Shown here: positions 20,461 to 29,060 of the stretch, in pieces
Numbering within the stretch: position 1 is the first letter of the stretch
How the letters are laid out: the number at the start of each line of letters is the position of its first letter
Assembly: GCF_002933355.1 (NCBI RefSeq)
Contig: NZ_PDKU01000001.1
Location: 248,001 to 312,000, forward strand
Length of the DNA: 64,000 nt
Direction of reading: 5' to 3'
DNA from: Candidatus Pantoea edessiphila
GTDB lineage: Bacteria; Pseudomonadota; Gammaproteobacteria; Enterobacterales; Enterobacteriaceae
Notes under the pieces: generated by a model
What the model was told of the DNA's origin: nothing
Database searches by the model: none
Seen by the model: the letters and a program-made list of their open reading frames with translations, nothing else
Translations under genes and position numbers: made by a program

Positions 20461-21414
20461 TTAAATATTATAATTATTTAATATCTTATTTTTACAGACT
20501 AAACTACAGCAGTTCATAAATTTCTTTACACAGTTGACACATTGTATAAGTAACAAGTGACAATGATCATTCGCACAATTTATGTAATTATCACTAGTAT
20601 CTCCACATTGATGACAAAAAGATAATACTTCTTCAGAAACCTTTTCACTCATGCGTGCATCAAAAACAAAAATTTTACCTTTAAATCTATTTGGTAAACC
20701 TTGTTCACGTACACAATTAACATACTTAATAATTCCCCCTCTAACTTGATAAACTTTTTTAAATCCTTTATAGATCATCCATGCACTTGCTTTTTCACAT
20801 CTAATACCTCCCGTGCAATAGAGGACAATTTTTTTATTTTTTTTATTTTTTAATATTTCAGTAGATTGAGGTAATTGGTCACGAAATGTATTTGTAGGTA
20901 TTTCTATAGCTTTTTCAAAATGTCCAATTTTATATTCATAATTGTTTCTCATATCAACAAATATCACTTCAGGATCATCTAACATTTCATTGACTTCGTT
21001 TGCTTCTAAGTAAATTCCTGTGTTACTAATATTCAAAATATTGTCTTTTAAACCATCTGCAACAAGACGATCACGAACTTTAATACGAAGCACCCAAAAT
21101 GAATCATTCTGGTTATCTACTGCAACATTCATATATAAATCATTCAAATTCTTATCTAAATTACAGATAAAATATTGCATATTATTATATAGGTGATCAG
21201 GTATACTAACTTGCGCATTAATGCCTTCATGAGACACATAAATACGACCAAGAACTTTTAATTTATTAAGGTTGTAGTATAAGTTATCACGAAAAAGTTT
21301 TGGGTCCGTTATATAAAAATATTTATAAAAAGAAACTGTTATACGTGAATGATGTTTAGAAAAAAATCTATTTTTTAGTTCCTTATTGGAAATGATATTA
21401 TGCAACACTGTCAC
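20461..21414 (-). CDS. trhO: tRNA uridine-34 hydroxylase TrhO (YceA)
   Basis: Uses oxygen to hydroxylate uridine 34 of a subset of tRNAs. It has an N-terminal acylphosphatase-like domain, a rhodanese domain with the active cysteine in VLYCTGGIRC, and a cysteine-rich C-terminus (CHQCG, CVNC, CCSLVC) suggesting metal binding. At 317 residues it is shorter than E. coli YceA (350), mostly at the C-terminus. It lies just downstream of the tRNA-Leu and tRNA-Cys genes on the same strand. Retention fits the bias of reduced genomes toward tRNA modification. Confidence 0.92.
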   Translation of the reverse strand: MTVLHNIISNKELKNRFFSKHHSRITVSFYKYFYITDPKLFRDNLYYNLNKLKVLGRIYVSHEGINAQVSIPDHLYNNMQYFICNLDKNLNDLYMNVAVDNQNDSFWVLRIKVRDRLVADGLKDNILNISNTGIYLEANEVNEMLDDPEVIFVDMRNNYEYKIGHFEKAIEIPTNTFRDQLPQSTEILKNKKNKKIVLYCTGGIRCEKASAWMIYKGFKKVYQVRGGIIKYVNCVREQGLPNRFKGKIFVFDARMSEKVSEEVLSFCHQCGDTSDNYINCANDHCHLLLIQCVNCVKKFMNCCSLVCKNKILNNYNI

Positions 21415-21529
21415 AGTTTTAATCCTAAATTAGACCTAATTGTGTAAAATATAGATATATATAAAATATAACAATGTTCAAAAAATGAATAAACTATAGT
21501 TGACTAAATTATAAAAAAATTTTGCATAT

Positions 21530-21616
21530 TGGTGCCCAGGGCGGGATTTGAACCCGCATAGCAATGAAGCCGAGGGATTTTAAGTCCCTTGTGTATACCA
21601 ATTTCACCACCTGGGC
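21530..21616 (-). tRNA. leuZ: tRNA-Leu (UAA)
   Basis: An 87-base class II tRNA including an encoded CCA end. The acceptor stem GCCCAGG pairs with CCTGGGC, the anticodon loop is CTTAAAA (anticodon UAA), there is a long variable arm, and the T loop is GTTCAAATC. It corresponds to E. coli leuZ, which ends the pgsA-glyW-cysT-leuZ cluster. Here glyW is missing from the cluster. Confidence 0.97.
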
Positions 21617-21621
21617 AATAT

Positions 21622-21695
21622 TGGAGGCGCGTCCCGGAATTGAACCGGGATTACCGGATTTGCAATCCGATGCATCGCCATTCTGCCAACGCGCC
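21622..21695 (-). tRNA. cysT: tRNA-Cys (GCA)
   Basis: A 74-base tRNA with encoded CCA. Acceptor GGCGCGT pairs with the 3' side GCGCC plus discriminator U, and the anticodon loop ATTGCAAAT contains GCA. Only 5 bp separate it from the downstream tRNA-Leu, so they share a transcript. The order pgsA, cysT, leuZ matches E. coli. Confidence 0.97.
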
Positions 21696-21824
21696 TTAAT
21701 TTATTTATAAAATTAATCGAATATTAAGAACATGATACTATTTTAATTACACTAGTCAATACATTAGTTGTTAAATTCCATAATTTTAATGCTATATCTT
21801 ATAAAGAATTAATAAAATTAATAT

Positions 21825-22400
21825 TTATTGTAATAAATTATATTGAAATATTTTAAAATAAGAAAACATCGACCATAATGTAAAAAATAATGCTATATAC
21901 AAAGTTATTATTCCAATATATGTTATAATGGTATTAGGATGCCATAAAAGTATAGTTAAAGACAACATTTGTGCAGTAGTTTTTATTTTACTTATGCGCA
22001 ATGGAGAAATGATTTCAATATTACTAATTTGACTACTCCATTGGCGTAATCCAGAAATGATAATTTCCCTTGTAACTATTATTATTGCAGGTATTGTGAT
22101 CCAACAAGTATGAAAATATTCAGATACTAAAACTAATCCTACTGTTACCATTAATTTATCAGCAATTGGATCTAAGAAAGTACCAAATTTAGTAATTTGC
22201 TTCCATCTGCGTGCAAGCAACCCATCAAACCAATCTGTTATTGCAGCAATAATAAAAATTAAAGCGCTTATACTTGATGCCTTATCAAAAGGTAGATAAA
22301 AAAATATTATGAAAAAAGGTATTAATAAGCAACGTAGTAGTGTTAGCAACGTAGGAAAACTGATATTTGTTATCATATTATAAATATAACGATACTTCAT
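21825..22400 (-). CDS. pgsA: CDP-diacylglycerol-glycerol-3-phosphate 3-phosphatidyltransferase PgsA
   Basis: Commits CDP-diacylglycerol to phosphatidylglycerol and cardiolipin. The CDP-alcohol phosphotransferase signature D-G-x2-A-R-x8-G-x3-D-x3-D is intact in DWFDGLLARRWKQ and FGTFLDPIADK. Four or more membrane segments are seen. The first eight residues are not found in E. coli; the ATG at 22376 (MITNISFPTLL) gives 183 residues, matching the family, and may be the true start. No clear ribosome site decides it. Its position next to tRNA-Cys and tRNA-Leu is ancestral. Confidence 0.94.
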   Translation of the reverse strand: MKYRYIYNMITNISFPTLLTLLRCLLIPFFIIFFYLPFDKASSISALIFIIAAITDWFDGLLARRWKQITKFGTFLDPIADKLMVTVGLVLVSEYFHTCWITIPAIIIVTREIIISGLRQWSSQISNIEIISPLRISKIKTTAQMLSLTILLWHPNTIITYIGIITLYIALFFTLWSMFSYFKIFQYNLLQ

Positions 22401-22553
22401 TTTAATTATTCATTTTTAGTTTTCTAATATCCTTGTAAAAACTAACTCGAACCAGGGGAAATTTATGATATGATATATAACTTATAAGACTCAAGTTGCC
22501 TTTTTTTGTGTAACACATCAATTATTCAATATATATTATAAAAAATAAATATA

Positions 22554-22638
22554 CGGAGGAGGAGAGATTCGAACTCACGGATAGTTTCCTATCGACGGTT
22601 TTCAAGACCGTTGCCTTAAACCACTCGGCCACTCCTCC
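22554..22638 (-). tRNA. serT: tRNA-Ser (UGA), CCA end not encoded
   Basis: An 85-base class II tRNA with acceptor GGAGGAG pairing with CTCCTCC, discriminator G, anticodon stem CGGTCTTGAAAACCG (UGA) and a long variable arm. The 3' end reads G-TAT, so CCA is not encoded and must be added by a CCA-adding enzyme. The other two tRNAs in the window do encode CCA. E. coli serT likewise lies near tusE, which follows here on the opposite strand. Confidence 0.96.
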
Positions 22639-22815
22639 ATAATAGGATTATTATAAATATTTTTATTATCAATGTAAAGAAACTACAGATATAATTATAT
22701 TTGTGTATTGAATATCAATAACATTATAAAATAAAAAATTTGATTTTATACAATAAATTATTAGTAATAATTTTTATACCTGATTTTTTAATAATTTAAT
22801 GAATAAGGATAATTA

Positions 22816-23142
22816 ATGAAACTTAATAATAAAAATATTGAATTTGATTTTGAAGGATATTTAAAAAATATTGATGAATGGAATGAAAGTATAGCAATAC
22901 AAATTGCTGAAAAAGAAAATATTCTTATGAATAAAGAACGTTGGAATATAGTGTATTTAATGAGATCTTTTTATTTACAATATAGAATTTCACCTACAAC
23001 ACGTATGTTAGTAAGAGCTACAGCTGATAAATATGGTAGAGAAAAAGGAAATAGTATTTATTTAGTTAAATTATTTCCAGAAGGAATTATAAAACAAGCA
23101 TCTAAAATAGCTGGAATTCCTAAACCTAGTAAATGTCTTTAA
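22816..23142 (+). CDS. tusE: Sulfur-relay protein TusE
   Basis: Last carrier in the Tus relay that brings persulfide sulfur to MnmA for 2-thiouridine at position 34 of Lys, Glu and Gln tRNAs. It is 108 residues (E. coli 109), with the DsrC-family C-terminal cysteine in KPSKCL, the residue that carries sulfur. A GGATAA ribosome site precedes the ATG. Other relay members (tusA, tusBCD, mnmA) are not in this window. Confidence 0.93.
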   Translation: MKLNNKNIEFDFEGYLKNIDEWNESIAIQIAEKENILMNKERWNIVYLMRSFYLQYRISPTTRMLVRATADKYGREKGNSIYLVKLFPEGIIKQASKIAGIPKPSKCL

Positions 23143-23225
23143 CATAAATTTAATATAACTTTTTGTCAATATAATTAAGTATAAATAAAATGACCTATAA
23201 AAAATAAAGGAGCTGTTTACTACCA

Positions 23226-23285
23226 ATGTTAATACTGTACATTACGTTTTTTATTTTAAGTATATTAGTATTTTTTGTGATGTAA
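23226..23285 (+). CDS. Possible 19-residue hydrophobic small protein
   Basis: Reads MLILYITFFILSILVFFVM, almost wholly hydrophobic and able to form one membrane helix. An AAGGAG motif stands at 23207-23212, but its 13-base spacing to the ATG is longer than optimal. I do not recognise a family. It could be a real small membrane protein, or a chance frame in AT-rich DNA, where T-rich codons give hydrophobic residues. No function is proposed. Confidence 0.22.
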   Translation: MLILYITFFILSILVFFVM

Positions 23286-23723
23286 ATTTTCATTGAATTA
23301 TGTTACACAATTAACTGTTACTTAATTAAATAGGTTCAAAATATATAACGTTACATTAAAACAATATATTATTTTTTTAATTTTAAATATTTTAAATAAA
23401 ATTTACTAATGTTTAAAGATTAAATTATGTAAACTGTTTACATAATTTATAGCATGTAATATATTCCCTAAATTGTTTGTAAATAATTATAAATTATGCT
23501 AAATTTTCAGTTGTATTTATTAAAAGATAAAAAAATTCTTAAAATACAAAATTTTTTTTCTTACAGTTAATTTGTAATCTTAGATAAACATGATTAACTA
23601 ATTAACACAAATAATAGAAAAAATAAGTTTATTCATTCAATAACATATCGTCAATTATATATCTTTATACTTTTAATTAAAATTATAAGAATTAACTTCT
23701 TCATTTTTATAACGAGGTATAAA
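23286..23723. promoter_or_regulatory. Long ompA upstream region
   Basis: 438 bp without a supported gene upstream of ompA. It contains a striking 29-bp palindrome (23421-23449) and ends with a GAGG ribosome site 9 bases before the ompA ATG. E. coli ompA has a long, structured, stabilising 5' untranslated region; a comparable leader could lie here, but no specific hairpin near the start codon was confirmed. Confidence 0.45.
23421..23449. promoter_or_regulatory. Perfect 29-bp palindrome upstream of ompA
   Basis: Arms TAAATTATGTAAAC (23421-23434) and GTTTACATAATTTA (23436-23449) are exact reverse complements around a single central T. The core TGTAAAC-T-GTTTACA has the look of a dimeric repressor site. 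It is not followed by a T-run, so it is not a standard terminator. It lies 274 bp before the ompA start. Confidence 0.6.
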
Positions 23724-24818
23724 ATGAAAAAGATAGTTACTGCAACTGCAGTTTTACTCATTGGTTTTTCAACTTTTGTAATACAAGCAATGCCTCAAAA
23801 AAATAATTGGTATATCGGTGGTAAACTGGGGATTTCAAAATATTTTAATACAGGTGAACATGATTATACATATGCAAAAAATGATGGCATTACTTATACA
23901 CGTTCATATACCAAAAATTTATTTTTTGGCTATCAATTAAAACCATACTTAGATTGTGAATTTGGCTTTGATTTATTAGGTAATGTAAAGTATTCAGGGG
24001 AAAATGTTTTTGGTAATTTTAAACCAGCTGATCTACAGTTAAGTGCAAAATTAAGTTATCCTGTTTATAATACTCTAAATGTATATACTAGAATTGGAGG
24101 GATGATATGGCATGCACGTGCACATCAGTATACAAAACGTAATAACAATTCAATGTCAGATGAAGATGCAGGTTTTTCTCCTTTTATAGCAGCCGGTGTT
24201 GAATATGCTATGGCTAGAGATGTTTCATTACTACTAGATTACCAATTTGTTAATTCTTTGGGTGATAAATATATTGTAGGTTCAAATCCTAAAAATGGAT
24301 CATTAACTTTAGGTTTATCTTATACATTTGGTCAAAGACGTTTTTCTGGAAAAATATTTCCTAAAATCTATCCTCAATTGGTATCTTTAATTAGTGGTCA
24401 TAAACATTTTGATTTAAAAACAGATATTTTATTTAACTTTGATAAGTTTACTTTAAAAAGTGAAGGTAAAAAAACTCTAGATGATTTATGTAATACATTA
24501 AAAACACTAGATCAAAACACTACTTTTATAATTTTAGGATTTACAGATAGAATTGGTTCTATAAAATATAATCAAGAATTGTCTAAAAAACGAGCACAAA
24601 CTGTTTTTAATTATTTAGTAAATAAAGGCATTCCATCTTCTAATATGTCTGTAATTGATATGGGTATGTCTTGCTCCATTGCCAAAGATCATTGTAATAA
24701 AATTAAAAATCATAAAGCTTTAATTAAATGTTTAGCTCCAGATCGTAGAGTAGAAATAAAGATTAAAAATGTAAATACTGTTAGTAGTTACTTTAAAAAA
24801 TTAACTTCAAAATTATAA
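23724..24818 (+). CDS. ompA: Outer membrane protein A
   Basis: Structural outer-membrane protein that links to peptidoglycan. The signal peptide ends near residue 24 (IQA/MP). An eight-strand barrel follows to about residue 205, then a short linker and the OmpA C-terminal domain with LFNFDKFTLK and the peptidoglycan-binding signature in FTDRIGSIKYNQELSKKRA, ending APDRRVEI. At 364 residues it is longer than E. coli (346). The C-terminal cysteine pair is kept and a third cysteine (MSCS) is added. A good GAGG ribosome site lies before the ATG. Confidence 0.96.
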   Translation: MKKIVTATAVLLIGFSTFVIQAMPQKNNWYIGGKLGISKYFNTGEHDYTYAKNDGITYTRSYTKNLFFGYQLKPYLDCEFGFDLLGNVKYSGENVFGNFKPADLQLSAKLSYPVYNTLNVYTRIGGMIWHARAHQYTKRNNNSMSDEDAGFSPFIAAGVEYAMARDVSLLLDYQFVNSLGDKYIVGSNPKNGSLTLGLSYTFGQRRFSGKIFPKIYPQLVSLISGHKHFDLKTDILFNFDKFTLKSEGKKTLDDLCNTLKTLDQNTTFIILGFTDRIGSIKYNQELSKKRAQTVFNYLVNKGIPSSNMSVIDMGMSCSIAKDHCNKIKNHKALIKCLAPDRRVEIKIKNVNTVSSYFKKLTSKL

Positions 24819-24888
24819 TATTAATTATTAGTAAACAGATAAGCAGCTATATTAAAATATAGCAAATATCATATAAATATAATAACGA

Positions 24889-24914
24889 TCCTCTTCCTGT
24901 TTTTAGGAAGAGGA
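24889..24914 (+). terminator. ompA terminator hairpin
   Basis: Arms TCCTCTTCCT (24889-24898) and AGGAAGAGGA (24905-24914) form a perfect 10-bp stem with a GTTTTT loop, 70 bp after the ompA stop. The T-run after it is weak (AGCTTTATG). It is GC-richer than its surroundings, in line with a maintained terminator or 3' stabiliser. Confidence 0.65.
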
Positions 24915-25004
24915 AGCTTTATGATACATATCATATTAAGTTAATAACAATTAACAATATAATGCAGAAAATGTTTTGATGTTATTATTTTAAAATAGTA
25001 AAAT

Positions 25005-26765
25005 GTGTTTTTAACTATAAAAAGTACTAATATTTTGAATCATAAACAACTTACATGGAAAGATTTACAGCCAGATATTTTACAATATAAATCTGTCTTC
25101 TCAAAAATTAGAGAACATGCTGTTGATCCTATAGAAAGAGTACAACCTAGATTAATTAATGGTATAGCACACTTATGTCATCAAAAACAAGGTGTTCCTA
25201 TTTTATTGGTTTGTAGTAGTGAAAACTATGATTATCTTAAACTCATTGCACAAATAGCTCAAAATATCATTGTTCCTTCATCTTCACTATTTGGTGGAAA
25301 TTACCAAATAACTAATGACACAGTTATATTAAAACCTCCTTCGGATACACAACATTCTTTTACCAGTCAAGGTAAGGTTTATTTTACTGATTGGATTGAA
25401 AAAAATTTATTATTTGGATATTCATGTATATACAAAAATAAAATTCATCTTGAACCTGGTTTAATTCATCAAGCTAATGGTGGTACATTGGTCCTTTCTT
25501 TAAAATCTATTTTACTACAACCCAAAATTTGGTTTTATTTAAAGAAATCAATTGAACAAGGATATATTGAATTACCTCCTCAAAATAAAAAACTTCCTTT
25601 ACCTATATTGATCCCTCCAATCCCATTAAAATTAAATTTGATTTTATGCGGAGATCTAGAATCATTACAAAATTTTCAAATAATAGATTCAGAATCATAT
25701 AAAATGGCTATTTATACTGAATTTGAAGAAGAAATAACAATACTCAATGAAGATGATATGTTAAATTGGTGTAGATGGACTATATATTTAGCAGAAAAAC
25801 ATAAATTACCTATACCAGAGGAAACCTTTTGGCCAGAATTGATTAAAGAAGGTGTTCGTTTTACTAATGATAAAGAAATACTACCATTATGTCCAAGATG
25901 GTTGATTCGTCACATTCGTGAATCTGTATTGATTATGGATAAATTATTAGATGGTCAAGCATTACACAATGTTTTAAAGGTACGTCTATGGAGAGAAAAT
26001 TATCTTAAAGAAACAATAATGAATAATTTAAGACAAAATCTTACTGCAACTGAAGGAGAAGTTATAGGACAAATTAATGGATTATCAGTTATTGATTATC
26101 CTGGTCATCCTCGTATTATAGGTGTTCCTTCTAGGATTACATGCGTAGTTTATCCTGGTAATAACGAACTAGTTGATATAGAAGGTGATGCTAAATTAGG
26201 TGGTAATATATATGTAAAAAGCATGATGATCATACAATCATATCTAATGGCTCAATTAAAAATACAGCTACCTTTCGTTGCATCATTAGTATTAGAACAA
26301 TCATATTCTGAAATTGATGGAGATAGTGCTTCATTAGCAGGAATTTGTGTATTGATCAGTGCATTATCAGAATATCCTATTAATCAACAAATAGCAGTTA
26401 CCGGATCTATAGATCAACTAGGTAATGTCCAACCAGTTGGTTCTATAAATGAAAAGATCGAATCTTTTTTTGATGTTTGCTGTATGCACAACCTTACAGG
26501 TAAACAAGGTGTAATTATACCAATTCAAAATACTAGTCATTTAAGTCTTAATCAAGAAGTGGTAAAATCAGTTAAGCAAAATAACTTTCATATTTGGACG
26601 GTAACAAATATTAATGAAGCTGTTTACTTACTCACAGGTAAATTCTGGAAAAATAAAGAAGATCAAGAAAATTGTCTTCTTCATACTATTCAAAAAAGAA
26701 TAAGTAATTATAATACGACACCAGATTCAAGTCAATTTAGTTGGCTTAAGTGGTTTTATAAATAG
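25005..26765 (+). CDS. lonH: Lon-like protease LonH (YcbZ)
   Basis: A Lon-protease homologue lacking a normal AAA+ ATPase part. The C-terminal Lon S16 domain is clear: the catalytic serine in GDSASLAG near residue 441 and the catalytic lysine in GSINEKIESF near 482. Preceding segments include LEPGLIHQANGGTLVLS of the LonH/LonC type. The GTG start gives 586 residues, equal to E. coli YcbZ, but has no visible ribosome site; a TTG at 25032 is an alternative. Its E. coli neighbours fabA and rmf are missing here. The physiological substrate is unknown to me. Confidence 0.88.
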   Translation: MFLTIKSTNILNHKQLTWKDLQPDILQYKSVFSKIREHAVDPIERVQPRLINGIAHLCHQKQGVPILLVCSSENYDYLKLIAQIAQNIIVPSSSLFGGNYQITNDTVILKPPSDTQHSFTSQGKVYFTDWIEKNLLFGYSCIYKNKIHLEPGLIHQANGGTLVLSLKSILLQPKIWFYLKKSIEQGYIELPPQNKKLPLPILIPPIPLKLNLILCGDLESLQNFQIIDSESYKMAIYTEFEEEITILNEDDMLNWCRWTIYLAEKHKLPIPEETFWPELIKEGVRFTNDKEILPLCPRWLIRHIRESVLIMDKLLDGQALHNVLKVRLWRENYLKETIMNNLRQNLTATEGEVIGQINGLSVIDYPGHPRIIGVPSRITCVVYPGNNELVDIEGDAKLGGNIYVKSMMIIQSYLMAQLKIQLPFVASLVLEQSYSEIDGDSASLAGICVLISALSEYPINQQIAVTGSIDQLGNVQPVGSINEKIESFFDVCCMHNLTGKQGVIIPIQNTSHLSLNQEVVKSVKQNNFHIWTVTNINEAVYLLTGKFWKNKEDQENCLLHTIQKRISNYNTTPDSSQFSWLKWFYK

Positions 26766-26835
26766 CGAAGAATAAAATATTATTTTAATTTACCAAATTA
26801 CTACATATGCTTGTGAAATATAAAAATAAATATTT

Positions 26836-27414
26836 TTATTTTAACTTATTGTCATTGAGTTTGACTACTTCTTCTGATATTTGTTGTGATACTTTTTGCC
26901 AACCTAAAGCTAAAGTTTTAACAAGCTCATCATAACCATCTTTTTTTTGTGTTAAGATAAAATTAAAATCACGTTTAATAAAGTAATTTTGATATTTTAG
27001 TATCCATTCACCACTAATTATTGCTTTACCATCATATCTTCCTTGGAATTTTTTTATCACAATATTTAATCTATTTTTTTTTGTCCTAAATAATGGTAAA
27101 TCAGATATAAACCATTCAGGAAGTTTTTTATTTAAGCTACATACCATAGTCTGAGTTAATTGTTGTACTAAAGGATTAACCCATAAATTATTATTAGTAA
27201 TAACATATTCTACATCGTTAGTTTGATAAACTAAGCCACTACCTGAAAGATAATCTGGTATTAAAATTTGTTGAAGCCAAATAGTAGAATGTTGAAGTGG
27301 TTTATTAAAAATTTTTGCGTTTATTTCTAAAGGTAAATGATAGTAAGTTTTTTGTATTGAGCTATTACATGAAGTTAATAACATTGTAATAAGTATTATT
27401 ACTTTTTTTTTCAC
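26836..27414 (-). CDS. pqiC: Outer membrane lipoprotein PqiC (YmbA)
   Basis: Third protein of the Pqi system. The N-terminus is a lipoprotein signal with lipobox LLTSC (cysteine at residue 16), followed by an ABC-type transport auxiliary (DUF330) domain. In E. coli PqiC sits in the outer membrane and receives the PqiB tunnel. Its ATG overlaps the pqiB stop by four bases, giving translational coupling. The 192 residues are close to the E. coli length of 187. It is convergent with lonH. Confidence 0.92.
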   Translation of the reverse strand: MKKKVIILITMLLTSCNSSIQKTYYHLPLEINAKIFNKPLQHSTIWLQQILIPDYLSGSGLVYQTNDVEYVITNNNLWVNPLVQQLTQTMVCSLNKKLPEWFISDLPLFRTKKNRLNIVIKKFQGRYDGKAIISGEWILKYQNYFIKRDFNFILTQKKDGYDELVKTLALGWQKVSQQISEEVVKLNDNKLK

Positions 27415-29054
27415 CTTTGTATCCTTTTTGGTTCGGGATCTTTTTCTAGCTTAGGTTTATATATTAAGGCATTACTACTAATGTTAAGAGTTTTAATTAT
27501 TAATTTAAGTTCATTTAATACTTGATTTAATATTTGCATATTGTTAATTAATTTATCATATAATAAAGACCCAGGCTGTATCTCTTTAATAATTTCATTA
27601 AGATTAATTAATACTTTATGCATATCTTGAGGTAAATGTGTTGTTATTGGATTTTGTAACATTCTATTTACTTGATCCATAATCAGTGAAAAATCTTTGA
27701 TTATTTTTTCTGCTTCTTTAAGAGTCTTATTAGATTTCATAATTACACCACTAAGTGGTAGTTTATCAATTTTATTCAGAAATAATATAATTTTTTGTTG
27801 TATATCATTAAAATTACTGCTTATAGTAGGAATAGTTTTATAGCCTAATACTGTTTCTGTTTTATTTATCATTGATTCGCTATTATTAAAATCTAAATCA
27901 ATGTATGTTGATTGAGATATAAAGTTATTATTTTTTAATATTGCGTAAATTCTATTGTTTTTATTTTTATGAAGATACTTTTCTAAAATGAAATTTTTAC
28001 CTAACTTGTCAAAAAAACGTCTAGGTTCAATTTGAATTAATACCGGTATATTGTAATAATTATAATTTGACTTTTGTTTTGTTATTGCTTTTAAAAAAGG
28101 CACTTCTGATACAGTTCCAATACGAATACCACGAAATTCTACGGGTGCACCAACTTTCAAACCACGAATAGAACTTGAAAATAGCAATACATAATTTATA
28201 AAATTTTTATTTATTGTTTCTTTCATACTATCCTGATTATCGAATAAATAAAATAATTTTTTATTTGCAATATATTTTCCTGAGAAACAACCAACTGTAT
28301 TATCGAAACTTATACTATTATTTAATAAAGTATTAATAGATCCAATCTCAATACGCATGCTAGAAGTAGATAAACCTGCATCAATACTACTGTTTTTCCA
28401 AAAACAAATTTTGTCATTTACTAAATGGTTATAAGGTTCTTCAATAAATAATTGATAGGTCATTTTGTAAGTATCACTATTAAACTTACTATTTTCTATA
28501 ATCCCTACTTTATATCCATGAAAAAAAACTGGATCACCATTAAATAATTTTTCAGATTTTTTACTTTCTAAAAGAATACGAGTCCCTTTTACATGTGGTA
28601 ATATCGTTGGTATATCATTCATGAGTGTGTATTTTTTAAGTGCAACATCCTTAGAACCAGGATATAATACGATATACGTTCCTGATAATAAATTACTAAG
28701 TCCATTAATTCCTTCATGTTTCATTTGAGGCTTTACTATCCAGAAAATACTATCTTTATGTAATAAGTATTTCATACCTGATTTTAATCTAACTTTTATT
28801 TCAACATGATTTAAATCTTTAGATATTGACACTTCTTTTACTAAACCAACACTAACATTATGACATTTAATAATAGTTCTTCCTTCTTCGATTCCTCTAC
28901 CATTATCAGTAATTAATATTATTTCAGGGCCCAAATGAACCAACTGATATATCATAACACATGTGGCAATAAACAAAGTTAATAAAGGAATAATCCATAT
29001 TGCAGACAAATTCTTTATTTGGGTTAACTTAGCATAATTATAGTTTATTTCCAT
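27411..29054 (-). CDS. pqiB: MCE-domain intermembrane lipid transport protein PqiB
   Basis: Anchored in the inner membrane by one N-terminal helix (about residues 17-37), with three MCE domains and a long C-terminal helical region. In E. coli PqiB forms a stacked hexameric tube that spans the periplasm. The 547 residues match E. coli (546). MCE motifs such as NVSVGLVKEVS and GLKVGAPVEFRGIRIGTVSEV are clear. pqiA lies 6 bp upstream and pqiC overlaps downstream, so the complete three-gene system survives. Confidence 0.95.
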   Translation of the reverse strand: MEINYNYAKLTQIKNLSAIWIIPLLTLFIATCVMIYQLVHLGPEIILITDNGRGIEEGRTIIKCHNVSVGLVKEVSISKDLNHVEIKVRLKSGMKYLLHKDSIFWIVKPQMKHEGINGLSNLLSGTYIVLYPGSKDVALKKYTLMNDIPTILPHVKGTRILLESKKSEKLFNGDPVFFHGYKVGIIENSKFNSDTYKMTYQLFIEEPYNHLVNDKICFWKNSSIDAGLSTSSMRIEIGSINTLLNNSISFDNTVGCFSGKYIANKKLFYLFDNQDSMKETINKNFINYVLLFSSSIRGLKVGAPVEFRGIRIGTVSEVPFLKAITKQKSNYNYYNIPVLIQIEPRRFFDKLGKNFILEKYLHKNKNNRIYAILKNNNFISQSTYIDLDFNNSESMINKTETVLGYKTIPTISSNFNDIQQKIILFLNKIDKLPLSGVIMKSNKTLKEAEKIIKDFSLIMDQVNRMLQNPITTHLPQDMHKVLINLNEIIKEIQPGSLLYDKLINNMQILNQVLNELKLIIKTLNISSNALIYKPKLEKDPEPKRIQR

Positions 29055-29060
29055 TACATA

